Assembly: GCA_029945375.1 (NCBI GenBank) | Contig: CM057059.1 | Location: 1,178,001-1,242,000 of the forward strand | Direction: 5' to 3' | DNA length: 64,000 nucleotides | Origin: Agaricus subrufescens | Lineage: Eukaryota; Basidiomycota; Agaricomycetes; Agaricales; Agaricaceae | Part shown: positions 34,784-45,804 of the stretch, piece by piece | Position numbering within the stretch: the first letter of the stretch is position 1 | Layout: each line of letters begins with the position of its first letter | Notes under the pieces: model-generated | Seen by the model: the letters and a program-made list of their open reading frames with translations, nothing else | Databases searched by the model: none | Told to the model about the DNA's origin: nothing | Program-made: the position numbers and the translations under genes

Positions 34784-35829
34784 GCAATGAGAATATGCCG
34801 CCACAATTGGCGGTTGTAATTTGTCATCAGTGTGTCTTTTTTCTCTCATGCGACCTTACATGGTGTTTTGTTATTGGTGGATTACTTCATTCCCTCCATC
34901 CTTTTTTCAACAATGTATATCTAGTCATGATCCATGCCTACCGCATACTTCCTTTCTTTTGTTATTTATTTTTCAGGGCTACTATCCCTTTGTCTCTAGC
35001 ATTTTCCCGACTGCTGACTTGTTTATGCTATGTTGTCTCTGCATCCTTCCTCGTTTTCAATTTCTTATTTTGATATTATACCTGACAATGAGCTCTCCGA
35101 GTCCTTCTTCCTCCCCTTGTTCTCACCCATTTCTTCTGCTTTCGGTGCTGCATCAATACATACATGTTTCTCGTTGGTCGCCTCCTTCTCTTCGACATTC
35201 GACAGTTTGTGTTACCTTGTGCAATCATAGATCATTTGATTTGTGGTCATCTTCGCCGAACTTGTTTTTTCTTTTCTAACTCGAATTTTTTGTCGTCGTG
35301 CTTTGATGTGCGAAGACATTCACAATTCACAGACGCATGCTCGGTTTTTTACCTGGTTGAATTTATCTGTTTTTTTTTGTCTCCATTCCGTCAAGAACTG
35401 GTTACAAATTTTTTTCTGGGGTTTTTTCACCATGGTTTTTTACAGGGTGAAAGTGTGTTTTTCTGACTTTCGCAGAATTGTTTGGTGATCGGCGATCTGC
35501 TGCAGGCTTTCAATCGCAATTTCTTTTTTTTAACAAAAAGAAGTGGTCAAATAAATAGTTTTTTTTTTGGCATCTGATTAGGAGCCTTTTGTACTATTGT
35601 GTAGTACTTATCTCAATTAAGATCGTCCGTTGTTAAGTAGTGGATTTCACGTATCGTCTTCCTCGTCTTGGGGTTTTTGAAAGAAGGGGGAGGTACTTGT
35701 TCCGGCGCACAGTAATCATGTGTGTTGTATACAAGTACTGCTTCATCAGGGTACCATAAACCATTTTCGTAGCGAGTACTTGATGTAATCTCGTGTCTAG
35801 GTATATAATGAATCCTCCGTCTCCCTCGT
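34784..35829. other. T-rich convergent intergenic region, 1.0 kb
   Basis: This lies between two convergent genes. The plus strand is strongly T- and pyrimidine-rich, with many runs of 6-10 T. Overlapping hydrophobic open frames result from this composition and have no family signature. On the minus strand an ATG-less frame (about 35613-35840) overlaps the stop of the next gene and reads like protein, but I could not join it by a splice. Confidence 0.5.
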
Positions 35830-38165
35830 TTATCCTCCACTTCTACTACCAGAAGTCTTCATCGAAAGCACGCTTCCGCCTTTATTGGAACGTGTTCTTG
35901 GGGTATATGCACCATCCGGAGGTGGACTTTGCGCACTGTTCACAAGGTTATCCCATTGAGAATCAGGCACAGTCCCGATTGCACTTCCACTAGCACCAGG
36001 CATAGCACCCACAACAGACCCCGCTTTGGATCCTCCGGCTACAGAGCCAACATGAGAAGCAGCCAAAGGCTCTGTGCGGTGAGATAAGTGGCTTCCACCG
36101 GCACTCCTCACGCTCGCTGCTCTACTCCTGCTAGGTCCAGCAATTGAACCAACGTGAGAGGCGGCTACAGGTCCCGTACGGTGGGATAGGATACTGCCAC
36201 CAGCAGCACTTCTAACACTCCCCGCACGGCTAGGTAACCTCTGTTGTCTTTCTGGAGGAGTTGTAAGTGAAACCATGCTCTCCATCCCAGATGAAACTGC
36301 ATCATCGTCGTCGTCACCGACTTCTGTGAAAAGATCGGGATGAGGTATAACAGGTGGACCCATGCTATCGCTAGAAACATCTTCAAGACCTTGATCCCAA
36401 GCACCCAAGAATTGATGTTGTGGTATCATCATCGGTGAATTCGCATCTAATTGATGTTGCACCGAATTAGGCGAGCGTGGGTCCGCTATAGGTGGGAGAA
36501 AGATCGAGTTGGAAACCTCGTTATCGTTCAAGTTAGGATTGTACTGTATTGCCAGAAAGAAAGAAAAGAAAAAGAAAAAAAGATTTGTCCTTTATGCAAT
36601 GTCATACAGACTGAAGGAATACTTACCGGAGTTTGAGCTGTTAAACCAAGGGACGAGCCTGCCATTGGTGTGCCGGCATGACTGCCAAATCCCGGAATTA
36701 CCGGTTGGCCAGACATAGACATAGAGGAGTTTCCAGAAGTTGACCGAGGTCGAGTGTAAATCGGCCCTCTAAGTTCAGAGCCCATTGATCTGACGGACTG
36801 TGCGGCCTAGTCTTGTGAGTACAATCAGAATATTGAAAGCATAGTGGACTCACAAGAGATGGCTGCCTCTGTAGCGGTGTAGCATTGGCAGGAGCCAGGC
36901 TGATTTCTTGACTTTGAGATTCAGGAATCACACTCATGGGTGTGCCTCTGTCATTGAGAAGAGGATTTGCAAGCATACTCAAATGTGAGATCGTCGGAGA
37001 CGCAGAAGCGAGCGAAGCTGTGCGATGACTGCGCACAGAGTGAGCAGGGTTTGACGCAGGAGGAGGAACCATCCGGATTTCTTCATGATTTTGTGGTGGC
37101 GGAATAGGAGACGTTGAACGAGTGAATTCAAAGGCAGGGGGGAGTCGAATGCGATTATCTTCATCAAGGACGGGGATGAAATTATCAGGTGGTATGACAA
37201 CAGCGCCTATCTGGGATGACGGAGAAGTTATTTGGAAATTGTTAGTCCTGGGCTCGTTTGGTATGGCTACAGGGGAGAGAACTGGTTGGACCGCGGGGTT
37301 GTCCTCATGAGATATGGGTGGAGGCGTTGGTGACCTGGGCGGTGGCGTTGGTGACCTGGGTGGTGGCGTTGGTGACCTGTGTGGAGGTGTCGGTGACTTG
37401 GGAGGTGCCGTCGGCGGCCTGGAAGGTCCCACACTAGGTGCTCGAGAAAGGCCATGTTGTATCTGCGGTATCACCGGCGGAGGCGAGGTCACAATCCTTA
37501 CGATCTCATCCTGAGCCATCCTCATACCCTCCTGAATACCAAGTTCTCTCCCTCGCTTGAATCCTTCCTGTACACCTTCCCGTCGACCTTCTTCTAGGGC
37601 TTTGATGGTGCTGAGTTCATCTTTTGCCCTTCGGAGTGCAGATCTCGCGTCGGCCGCCTGCTTCTCAGCACGGAACCGCTTCTCATCCACTTCATGAAGG
37701 ATCTTCTGAGCGCGAAAAATCTCTTTCTGGGCCTGATCGTATTGGACCTTATATAGCCTGTATATGTCGCTTTAGAAGCGGAACGAGGGACTGAGATCTC
37801 GGAGAATGAAGAACAGACTTGAGCTCCTCCTCCAAACGAGCCATATCACGTAGAGCGCGTAGCTTCTCTTCACAGACAGATTTCAGATACAGCATCGCCT
37901 CTGACGACTGCATTTCCGCACGATCGGCGCGTTCCTTTTCGAATCCGAGCTGATCATGAAGCTTGTTCACGAGTCCAAGCAGCTTTTTTGGATCGCGGTG
38001 GTCCGCAATGAGTCGGCCAAGGCTCTTGAGAGATCGACGGCTGTGTGACGAGGACGAGCTGGTACTCTGGCGAAAGGCATCGGAGAGGACACCGCGTTGA
38101 GTGGGGAGGGGAGGGACGGGGACGGCGGGGGAGCTTGCGCCAGACACGGGGGGATTGGGATCCAT
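35830..38165 (-). CDS. Uncharacterised coiled-coil, Pro/Ser-rich protein
   Basis: Four exons (37819-38165, 36854-37757, 36627-36806, 35830-36543) give 714 residues. After a Pro/Ser-rich start (MDPNPPVSGASSPAVPVPPL), residues about 45-195 form a long charged coiled coil (KLHDQLGFEKERADRAEMQS onward). A Gly/Arg segment, EGRREGVQEGFKRGRELGIQ, has the spacing of repeated 11-residue helical units. SPTPPPR-type heptad repeats follow (about 37314-37400), then a long disordered tail with repeated SxxSHRTxPxAASHVGSxAG units near 36080-36220. I do not recognise a family. The design suggests a cytoskeletal or septal adaptor, but that is only a guess. Confidence 0.7.
37314..37400 (-). repeat. 21-nt tandem repeat encoding SPTPPPR
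   Basis: Four near-identical 21-nt units (plus-strand form GGTGACCTGGGTGGTGGCGTT) lie inside the coiled-coil gene. Each encodes one Ser-Pro-Thr-Pro-Pro-Pro/His-Arg/Lys unit, a proline-rich motif of the kind that SH3 domains bind. Confidence 0.75.
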
Positions 38166-38301
38166 GGAGAGAAGACGTCTACGTAAGAAAACATGAGGAC
38201 ATACAGCTCTCAGCCAACGCGTCTGGCTGCACAGAACCGGCTTTCCTAAAAAGGCTAATGTGCAATAATAAAACAATTACATTTACAAGCGATCACGGCC
38301 C

Positions 38302-38806
38302 TCACGCCAGGCCCTCCGACGACGGGCTCTTCGGCTCGGGCAGGTACGACAGTGTAGGTAACTCGCCAGGCTGGAAACTTGCGGACAATGGCATTCGATC
38401 TTCGTGCCCCATCTCTCTTTTCTCCTCCCTTTTTTTCCTCCACCATCGGACCACAAGAACCACCACGGCCAGTGCGACGACTGATCCTGAAACTAGACAG
38501 CACAATGTCAGCCAATCTGAGTATAGAAATATTTACAAGGGGCATAGTGCCGGCATTGGCGCCCGCGACTATGAGGGGTTATCCCAAGAGACACTTACCA
38601 GCTCCCACGATTATGAATTGTTTGCTCTGGCCTGAACCCTCGTCGCTGATACTGGGCGGTGCGTTTCTTCTGCCCAGCATCGGCATAGCGCACACGACGG
38701 GATTGAACAAGAGCAAAAGCACAAATGAGGCAACGCTAGGGGCCACAGAGAGCTGTCCTAGTATGGCTAGTATCGTTGACCACACCCCAAAGCGCACAGG
38801 TAACAT
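38302..38806 (-). CDS. Small putative type I membrane protein
   Basis: Two exons: the start is the ATG at 38804-38806, the first exon runs to about 38599, and the second runs from about 38497 to the stop at 38302. The N-terminus (STILAILGQLSVAPSVASFV and on to FNPVVCA) looks like a signal peptide or first helix. A short Ser/Gly-rich luminal stretch follows, then a second helix (SGSVVALAVVVLVVRWW) with a basic cytosolic flank (RKKREEKRE) and a Ser/Pro-rich tail. The intron begins GTAAGT and ends CTGTCTAG. I do not recognise the family. It is in line with, and 137 bp from, the next minus-strand gene. Confidence 0.5.
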
Positions 38807-39534
38807 TGATCTCTAGAACGCAAGGTCACTACAGCACTCATAGGGGATGACCATTCTCGACCTACCAGCAAGAAGTAGATGGTAGTGATTGGAGAGGAAC
38901 ACAACAATTGGTTCTCCGGGGATGGCGTATTTGTTGAAAAGACCCGCTCTCCTGTTTTAAGGGTGATAGGAGCTATTGAAGAGATCTGTAGATCTGAGGG
39001 ACCAGGGATCATGGACGAAAACGTTGCGAGTGTCCAAAAGGTTTTGAACGTAATCAGCTCGGGACAAAAGAGATATCTGGTCCCCCCCAGCGCTCTGCGA
39101 CCTGTACACCGCCTATTTAAGGCACAGAATACATCTCAGCCCCCTCTCCTCCAGAGTTCATCATCGAATGCACAGCTTTCTGGAATGATGATCAACACAA
39201 AACAAGTCCCGTGGAGCATACTTGCCTCATGTACCAAGAGCCTGGTTCTCAATCGGCCAGTTTTGGGTGTGTGGGGAACTATATGTTCTGTACATCTTTA
39301 GAGAACCATCTGATACGTGATGCACGTCTCCAAAATCAGTGAAAAGCAGTGCTCCCGGTGTTCTCAAGCTCTCACGAGTGCTCAGGGAAGACACGCTTAT
39401 TACCGGTATCAGTCTATTTTGAGCTTCGAATTTTGCGTGAAATGGTAAGCCGAGAAATCAGTTGGCGCTGAAACTCAGGATAATAATATTAGTCTGTACA
39501 TTGCGAAGATGATTACGTCAAGGGTATAATCAGA
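38807..39534. other. Intergenic region, 0.7 kb
   Basis: It separates the permease gene's stop from the small membrane protein's start, both minus strand. The open frames here overlap each other and have no recognisable motif. Confidence 0.4.
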
Positions 39535-41652
39535 TCATGCAACAACATAATATAGCCGCCATAATATCCTCAACCCTAGATTACCCTTTGTCATCCTTCT
39601 AATCCTCGTTTCATCCTCAACATGGTCGCTCTCGTCTTCATGGTATTCATCCTTCGACAAATCCACCGTGTTAACGTCCACCATGTCGCTATACCAGAAC
39701 CTCCTCGACTGCGCTGTTTGGGCCGAGTTGTTTATCCCTGGTCGTTTTATGAGCATCCAGGCCGTGTACATAACGATCATAACCGGTATCTCAATATAGA
39801 ATGAGACGAAGTCAACAGCCACAAATTTAGGGAATATCGAAGACCACCCCTGAACTAGAATTATCATCGAGATAAGTATGACAAAGTCCTCGGATACCTA
39901 ATAACTCACTGAGAATTAAACAAGCGACTGTAATTATCTGCACGGTATCGGTGTAACCAATCTGAGTCTATCAGCAGCTGAGAAAACCACGCACCACAAA
40001 CGCAGGCGCCCACGGCCATGTCCAAGCGGCACGGAATTTCAAGTCACTAAGAGAACGGCCCTGCCTAACCCAAGCCTTGCGGAATCGCCAACTGGCAAGA
40101 CCAATGGATAGCCAGGCGATTTGATTCGACACACCGACAAGGTTTTGCAGCCAAGTCCAAAGTTGACCATTCCCAATGAAGCTACTTCCGAAGCAAAGAA
40201 TACTAATACTACTTGTTGCTAGAAGCGCGGGTAAGGGGATGCCATTTCTCGTTGTCCAAGAAAAGAGTCGGGGTGCCTGGTTGATAGCTGAGAGGCCTGT
40301 CGACGAACCGTTCAGTCAACACCATAATGAAAGTGCAATATGTACGAACGTACCATACAACACTCGAGTCCCTGCAAACAACGCGTGATTTCCCGCAGAA
40401 ATAACAGAGGTGAAGACAACGGTGTTCATGAATGATGCGGCCCCAACTTGGGTCGAAAATTATTACAAAAAAATCAATCTCGGATCTCGTCAACTTACCT
40501 GATCCGACTTCCTTGAATACAATGGTGAATGGCGAGGTTACAGAGCTACTCGTGGAGAGATTGGGATAGGTATATGGAACTAGTTCAAGTGAGTCTTCAT
40601 TTCCTCTCACAACGGAGGTTACTCTTACCGTTGAGCCCGATTAGCAGAATGCTTAAGATGTAAAAAATAAGGATCCTAAAGATCAATCAGTTACGTGCTG
40701 GTAACACATGATACAAACAACCAGCGCACCTCCAAAACACAAACTTGACCACCCTCGGCATATTCTTAGACGGATTCTTCGTCTCACCTGCCGTAATTCC
40801 CAAACTCTCTGTTCCACCATCTACAAAGCAAAATATCGGCAACCATATGTAATTGTGAGACGGAACGACTGACATGCGAAACTGGCTGTCACGAACACAT
40901 GGGCGAATCCTCCAAACCCACCCACAAAAGGGGCACCAGGAAGTCTCCAATACTCCCCACCATGATATCGATGCTCAGAATTAACACCAACATTGACAAG
41001 AATACCAAGGATGACGAAGATGACGATTGCTATGACTTTCAATGACGCCAGCCAGTATTCTGCGATATTAAAAAAACCTTAAGAAGCCTGTCCAATCATC
41101 TGTGCAACGCCACATTAACTCACCAAGTTCCCCATAAGCTTTCACATGTACAGCATTAATCCCCACCAAGAAAAACCAAAAAATCAACCCAATCGCCCAC
41201 GGATGCCAGTTCGACCAATACGACATAACCAACTGCGCAGCTACCAGATCACTAGCAACCGAAACCGCATCGTTGAACCAATAATTCCACGCCAATGCGA
41301 AGCCATAGGAGGGTGAGAAGAACCTAACACAGTAGGTCCCAAACGACCCCGCAATCGGATACTGGGTCGCCATTTCACCCAAGAGCAATAGTGTAACGTA
41401 GACGATAAAGCCAATAATAGAGTAGCAGATTAGCATACTTGCTGGCCCGCCCTTGGCTAGAGAACTGCCTGTGCCGAGGAAGAGCCCAGTCCCAATTGTG
41501 CCAGCTATTGCAATCATCTGTACCTGGCGTGCTGAAAGTCCGCGATGCAGACTCCTCTGCTCTCTATCCACCGGTGGTACAGGTAGGACATCCGCATGGT
41601 CGTGCTCGACGGAGTGATAAGATTTGTTGTCTGTGAGATCGGGTTTGTCCAT
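39535..41652 (-). CDS. Amino acid permease (YAT/APC family)
   Basis: The start is the ATG at 41650-41652 (MDKPDLTDNKSYHS). A hydrophilic N-terminus leads to the family signature: LSARQVQMIAIAGTIGTGLF, GTGSSLAKGGP and GEMATQYPIAGSFGTYCVRF. Further exons carry YGELG, EYWLASLKVIAIVIFVILGI, GGTESLGITAGETKNPSKNM, VLYGLSAINQAPRLFSWTTR and GVSNQIAWLSIGLASWRFRK. About twelve membrane helices can be counted over roughly eight exons. These plasma-membrane proteins import amino acids with protons. The C-terminus is acidic (SKDEYHEDESDHVEDETR). The substrate cannot be decided. Confidence 0.9.
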
Positions 41653-41986
41653 GTTGCTTAACGGTCAGATTGGCAGGGGGGAGGGGGCAAAGCCCAGCAC
41701 GTACTTGAACGAAGGAGAGGTGTGGACGGACTTGAAGTTGGCATTTGGAATGAATTGGGACACCGGAAGGGCCAAGAGCGACCGCATGGCTGGAGCTCAA
41801 ATTTTGATGACGTTGAATGGCGCAATAGCGGAAATAAGATACCTCCGGATCTTCCAGTGGCTCCAGCTCTTCTCTTCTCTTCTGACAGAAATACATAGTC
41901 CAGACTATTATCACTACCAATTCCATTAAATAGCTCTAAAAAACATGATTCCAAGTCCATACATTAATTAAGGGAACGCGGTATTT
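41653..41986. other. Intergenic region between the nucleotidyltransferase and permease genes
   Basis: 334 bp of presumed permease promoter plus the 3' UTR of the upstream gene. Nothing recognised. Confidence 0.4.
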
Positions 41987-43692
41987 TTACAACAGTTGCT
42001 TCCAACCCGCATCGCGACACTTCTTCACAAGCCTCTTCACTTCTTGTGAACGGGCACGGGTGGTGACAAGAAGGGTATCAGGCATATCAACGATCACTAG
42101 ATCATCCACACCCAGACATGCAATCAATCTGCCAGATCCAGGAACAACGATACCGCCAGCTACTTGTTCAGTAAGCACTGTAGAGTACCTTAGTGGTCGG
42201 CAGAGGTAAACATCATAGGAAACTCATACCGAGGTGGTTGTCGCCAAGCACGCGCGGCTGGTTCAGCTCCGCGGGTAAGAGGTCCGCCAAAGAAGAGAAA
42301 TCACCAACATCATCCCAACCTGAAAAAAAAAACATTCATCATCTAGTTGGACGCATAGGAATCGGAGTACTGACCGAAAGTGGCTGGAACGACAGCGACA
42401 CGCCCTTCAGCAGCTGCAGGTTCAGCTACTGCATTATCGATGGGGATCTTCTCGAGGGTATGCCACACTTCTGCAAGAACACTTTCTCGTACAGCATCTC
42501 CTTCATCCCACACTTCTGCAATTTTCATCAGTCCCTCATGAAGTTCTGGCTTATATTCTTTCAACAGTTGTAGAAGGAAAGTCGCCTTAGTAACGAACAT
42601 TCCAGCATTCCAGCGGTATATACCAGTGGCAATATACGATGCTGCTGTCCTTGCATCAGGTTTTTCCTTGAAACTTGATACAAGACGGGAGTTGGGAGCT
42701 TCCCGGACGACAAGTTTCTCTCCCAGGCGAATGTAACCGAAGCCAGTCGAAGGGTGTGAAGGGGCAATACCAATCGTAACGAGATAGTCTTTCTTAGCAA
42801 CTTCAACGGCCTCAGCAACCGCGGATAGGAAAGCGTCATCTCCAGAAATCATATGGTCAGCGGCAAAAGACCCTATAATTGCATCGGGGTCACGTTTCGC
42901 AAGGACGGCGGCTGCAAGGCCAATCGCGGCCATAGAGTCTTTGGGGCCGGGTTCACATAAAAGATTGGTCGGCAACAACTCCGGGAGCTGTTCACGGATA
43001 GAAGTTATATGAGCCGGACCAGCGACGACAGTTGTTCTCGCGGCAGAAGTGAGGGGAAGTAATCGATCCCAGGTCGCTTGGATAAGGGAACGACCTTGAA
43101 GCGTCACGTCGAGAAGAAACTTGGGGTGACCCTCTCGAGAGAGCGGCCACAGACGCGTACCAGCACCACCGGCAGGGATAACAACATAAAATCCAGGAAT
43201 ATCACGAGTCCCCAGAGAAACTGAGGTTAACGCGTTGTCCCCGAGTGGTGAGGGCCGATACGGTGGCTCAGCAGCCGATGTTGTAATTGCAGGGACGGAA
43301 TGTGTCAGAAATGGAGAGATCTTTGCTCGAAGCTGAGGACTAGGAGGTGCGGGGGTCATAAAACCTGGAGTGCCATTCCGTGACGTGTGGTAATTATACT
43401 GCATAGAAGTCAATACGTGGCATCAATGAAGCAGCTACAGAGGTCATACCTGGAGACCGTCACGAACTTGACGCTCGAGACTAGCATTAGCTAGGCGAAG
43501 TTCAGTAGTCTCACGTCTGAGTTCTGCGATATCTGCTTGCTATGGACTGTAAAGTGAATCAGGAGGTCCATGTACTGGACCACTTACAGATTTGGTGAGG
43601 GCCTGCAAAATTTGCTGGAACATGACTTCTGTTGTGCTTGGGCCATTATTCTGATTAACGGCGGAAGAAGGAGTAAAAAGAGATGGGATCAT
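41987..43692 (-). CDS. ManC-type mannose-1-phosphate guanylyltransferase with N-terminal coiled coil
   Basis: The start is the ATG at 43690-43692 (MIPSLFTPSSAVNQNNGPST); the stop is at 41987. The first two exons encode a short coiled coil (ADIAELRRETTELRLANASL). The catalytic part begins FYVVIPAGGAGTRLWPLSRE, with PKFLLDV, then LLCEPGPKDSMAAIGLAAAV and SFAADHMI. It continues with GFGYIRLGEKL, KPDARTAASYIATGIYRWNA and GWDDVGDFSSLADLLP, and ends LGVDDLVIVDMPDTLLVTTR plus ARSQEVK. These are features of bacterial ManC/GMP enzymes that make GDP-mannose from mannose-1-phosphate and GTP. The usual fungal enzyme (Mpg1/Psa1) has a hexapeptide C-terminus, which is absent here. Details such as DSMAAIGLAAAVLAKRDPDA resemble actinobacterial sequences as I remember them, which suggests lateral transfer. 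The activity itself is inferred. Confidence 0.8.
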
Positions 43693-43854
43693 AGGTGTGA
43701 AGGAGGAGTAGACTTGAGAGAGCTGCTTGTTTAAATAAAGCTATGATATGTTTGCTTTTCCTTTTCAGGCGACACAACATTCAATTTTAGATGTCAAAAT
43801 TATTCCGTCCCTGCTTCCACGTCACTCCCCCGCTTCTCGCAAATCTATATACTT

Positions 43855-45037
43855 CTATTCGTCGTCGCTCTCGAAATCGATAGCTTTAATCTTACGGGCC
43901 TTTTTAATGGGGTTGCTTCGCGACACCACTTTGGAAGAGCCCTGTGGTGCCTTTACCTTGACGCTGCTGCGGTCTGTTTCTATGAAACAATCAATCAACT
44001 TGTTACTCGGAACTTCCTTCTCGCCGCTCAGCTGACTTACTTTCAACTGGGGGTGAATGAAGCCGCTGTTTTTTGCTTTGCCTCTCATTGTCTTCTACGT
44101 CCTCCATATTCATATCTGGACCAGACACTTCGGCTTCAATACTTCTTTCTTGTTTTTCCTCGCCGTGGCTCGAGCTACTAGGACCGGGCACTGCATCATA
44201 TGTCATGATTAATTGAAACTTTAGGAACCTGAAACCTTACGCGATTTCCCCACCTCTCTTATTGGTAATGGTGTTATTGGTGTAAATGTTGAAGGGTGCA
44301 ATCGGCACTTCCGCGACTGTGCTTGTAGAGCAATCTAGAAAGCAGATTGACTACCAACTTATGCGACAAGATCTTACTGTTCAACTCACTTCAAGGAACA
44401 CATTCGTAGCGTGCGCAGCAGCTTCCGCGGCTTCAATTTCCTCAAGGGCCATTGATACAGGTCTCGGACCTCCAGCCCCAAACGACAACTACTCAAAAAT
44501 ATAAGGTTTTCATCAAAATGACCCGTATGACCCTTTACTTACTCTGATCTTCGCGCCTTTCTCGGTGCTGAATCCGGCCAGGAAAAGATCACCCTTAACA
44601 ACACACTCCACCAGTTTATCCACAAAGGTTTCTAGGAGCTTTTCCGTTGGCTTAGGCCCCTAGTAGTGTAAACAAAAGATGTTCCAGAAATAAAGGCGTC
44701 AGTATCCCCTATTCCTCCATAACTCTCCACTTCAGATGCGAGAAAAGATCACCCCCACTCCCGGGATTCAACCATAAATCAAATCGCAACGATTTTGCGA
44801 AGCGAAAAGTGATGATCACATATAATAACACAGCCTACTCACGACAACGCCGATAACATCTTGCTCCTCCCACACACCACGCCACCACCTCCCCGCATCG
44901 CCTACCATTCCCACATGCACCGTCCATTTGTCAAGTGTCACACTCGACATGACAACAAACTGGTATATATTCTGATAAATTAACTGGATCAGTTCATCCA
45001 TCGGACTAAAGCTTCCCATAACATCCGTTGAAGCCAT
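43855..45037 (-). CDS. Uncharacterised protein, possible PAXX/XRCC4-superfamily NHEJ factor
   Basis: I join six exons from the ATG at 45035-45037 (MASTDVMGSFSPMDELIQLI) to the stop at 43855, about 260 residues. All junctions are GT..AG and in phase; the first intron is long (about 180 nt). Residues 1-110 alternate short hydrophobic strands (WTVHVGM, DLFLAGF, AKIRLSF), as in a small beta head. A helix rich in Ala/Glu follows (SMALEEIEAAEAAAHATNVF). The tail is disordered and acidic, then basic, ending RSNPIKKARKIKAIDFESDD plus E. Head, helix and a short C-terminal Ku-binding-like basic/acidic end is the plan of PAXX, whose human C-terminus also pairs an NP..KxKK stretch with a final DFD-type end. 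This is only architectural resemblance; the family is not established. Confidence 0.5.
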
Positions 45038-45804
45038 CTTTTTTTGTTGTCTAGTAGACAATCGAAATGCAACAACTAGGCCGGTGATGTGGCAAAATCA
45101 CAACTATGCCTAGTTGCCCGGAAGAACGAGCTATTTAGTGCTCACGTATGTAGTGAGGACCAACCCAGTCGCGCCTAGACCAGAGGGATTAGTCATTGTT
45201 TATGTTTATGTCGGCCATCAGTGATCACGCTCACCAATTCTCAAATCTGCACACTTTGTCGATCGACGATCGGAGGTGGGTACTCGAAATCCCCAGGCTA
45301 TCCCCAATCGCACAAATCTTCTCCTTTTCGAGCCGAGAGCGAACTCGAGACCGACTTATGAAAAAAGGGCCTTACTTTTGTTTTGAAGGACTGTAATCAC
45401 AAGGGTTATATATGTTCTGATCTGAACATTCTTCAAGTGTGGTCCTTGATTTGCGGAGGCCTGCCTCAATTAGCGTACAACAAACAACCCATAAATTCGA
45501 CTTGGGAGAGAACATACTACCAAAACATTAATATGTACAGATCTTAACTATTACACGATGCCACAAACGGCATGTAAAATGCTAATACAATGGTGGATGA
45601 GGCTCAGGTGACAGTCCGGAAAATCAAGGTTCAGAGATATAACGTAACAAGATATTCGGGGACCTCATTGCTCAGTCAGTGACAAGGACAAAACACGAGT
45701 GGCACCCTGTCACTTGACGGAGCCATAGATGGGGTATGAAACTTGGGGCTGAGGGATCGGTGTATCCAATACGAAGAGATGGGTTCAATAGATTCGCAGG
45801 TGGG
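45038..45804. other. Intergenic region, 0.77 kb
   Basis: It should hold the promoter of the gene at 43855-45037 and the 3' UTR of the G-alpha gene. No ORF or repeat that I can support. Confidence 0.4.

Noticed and set aside
34780..35488. Overlapping hydrophobic plus-strand open frames
   Set aside because: They arise from strong T-richness, use several frames at once, and show no family motif.
35613..35840. Minus-strand open frame beyond the stop of the coiled-coil gene, protein-like in composition
   Set aside because: It has no ATG, is preceded by a stop in its own frame, and I found no splice of plausible length to join it. It is left as possible 3' UTR.
37314..37400. Regularly spaced 21-nt repeats as a possible CRISPR-like array
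   Set aside because: The units are contiguous, in frame and encode SPTPPPR; there are no spacers, and the genome is eukaryotic.
44740..44800. tRNA-like B-box resemblance (GGTTGAATCCCGG on the minus strand)
   Set aside because: No matching A box, cloverleaf or acceptor stem; it lies inside an intron of the PAXX-like gene.
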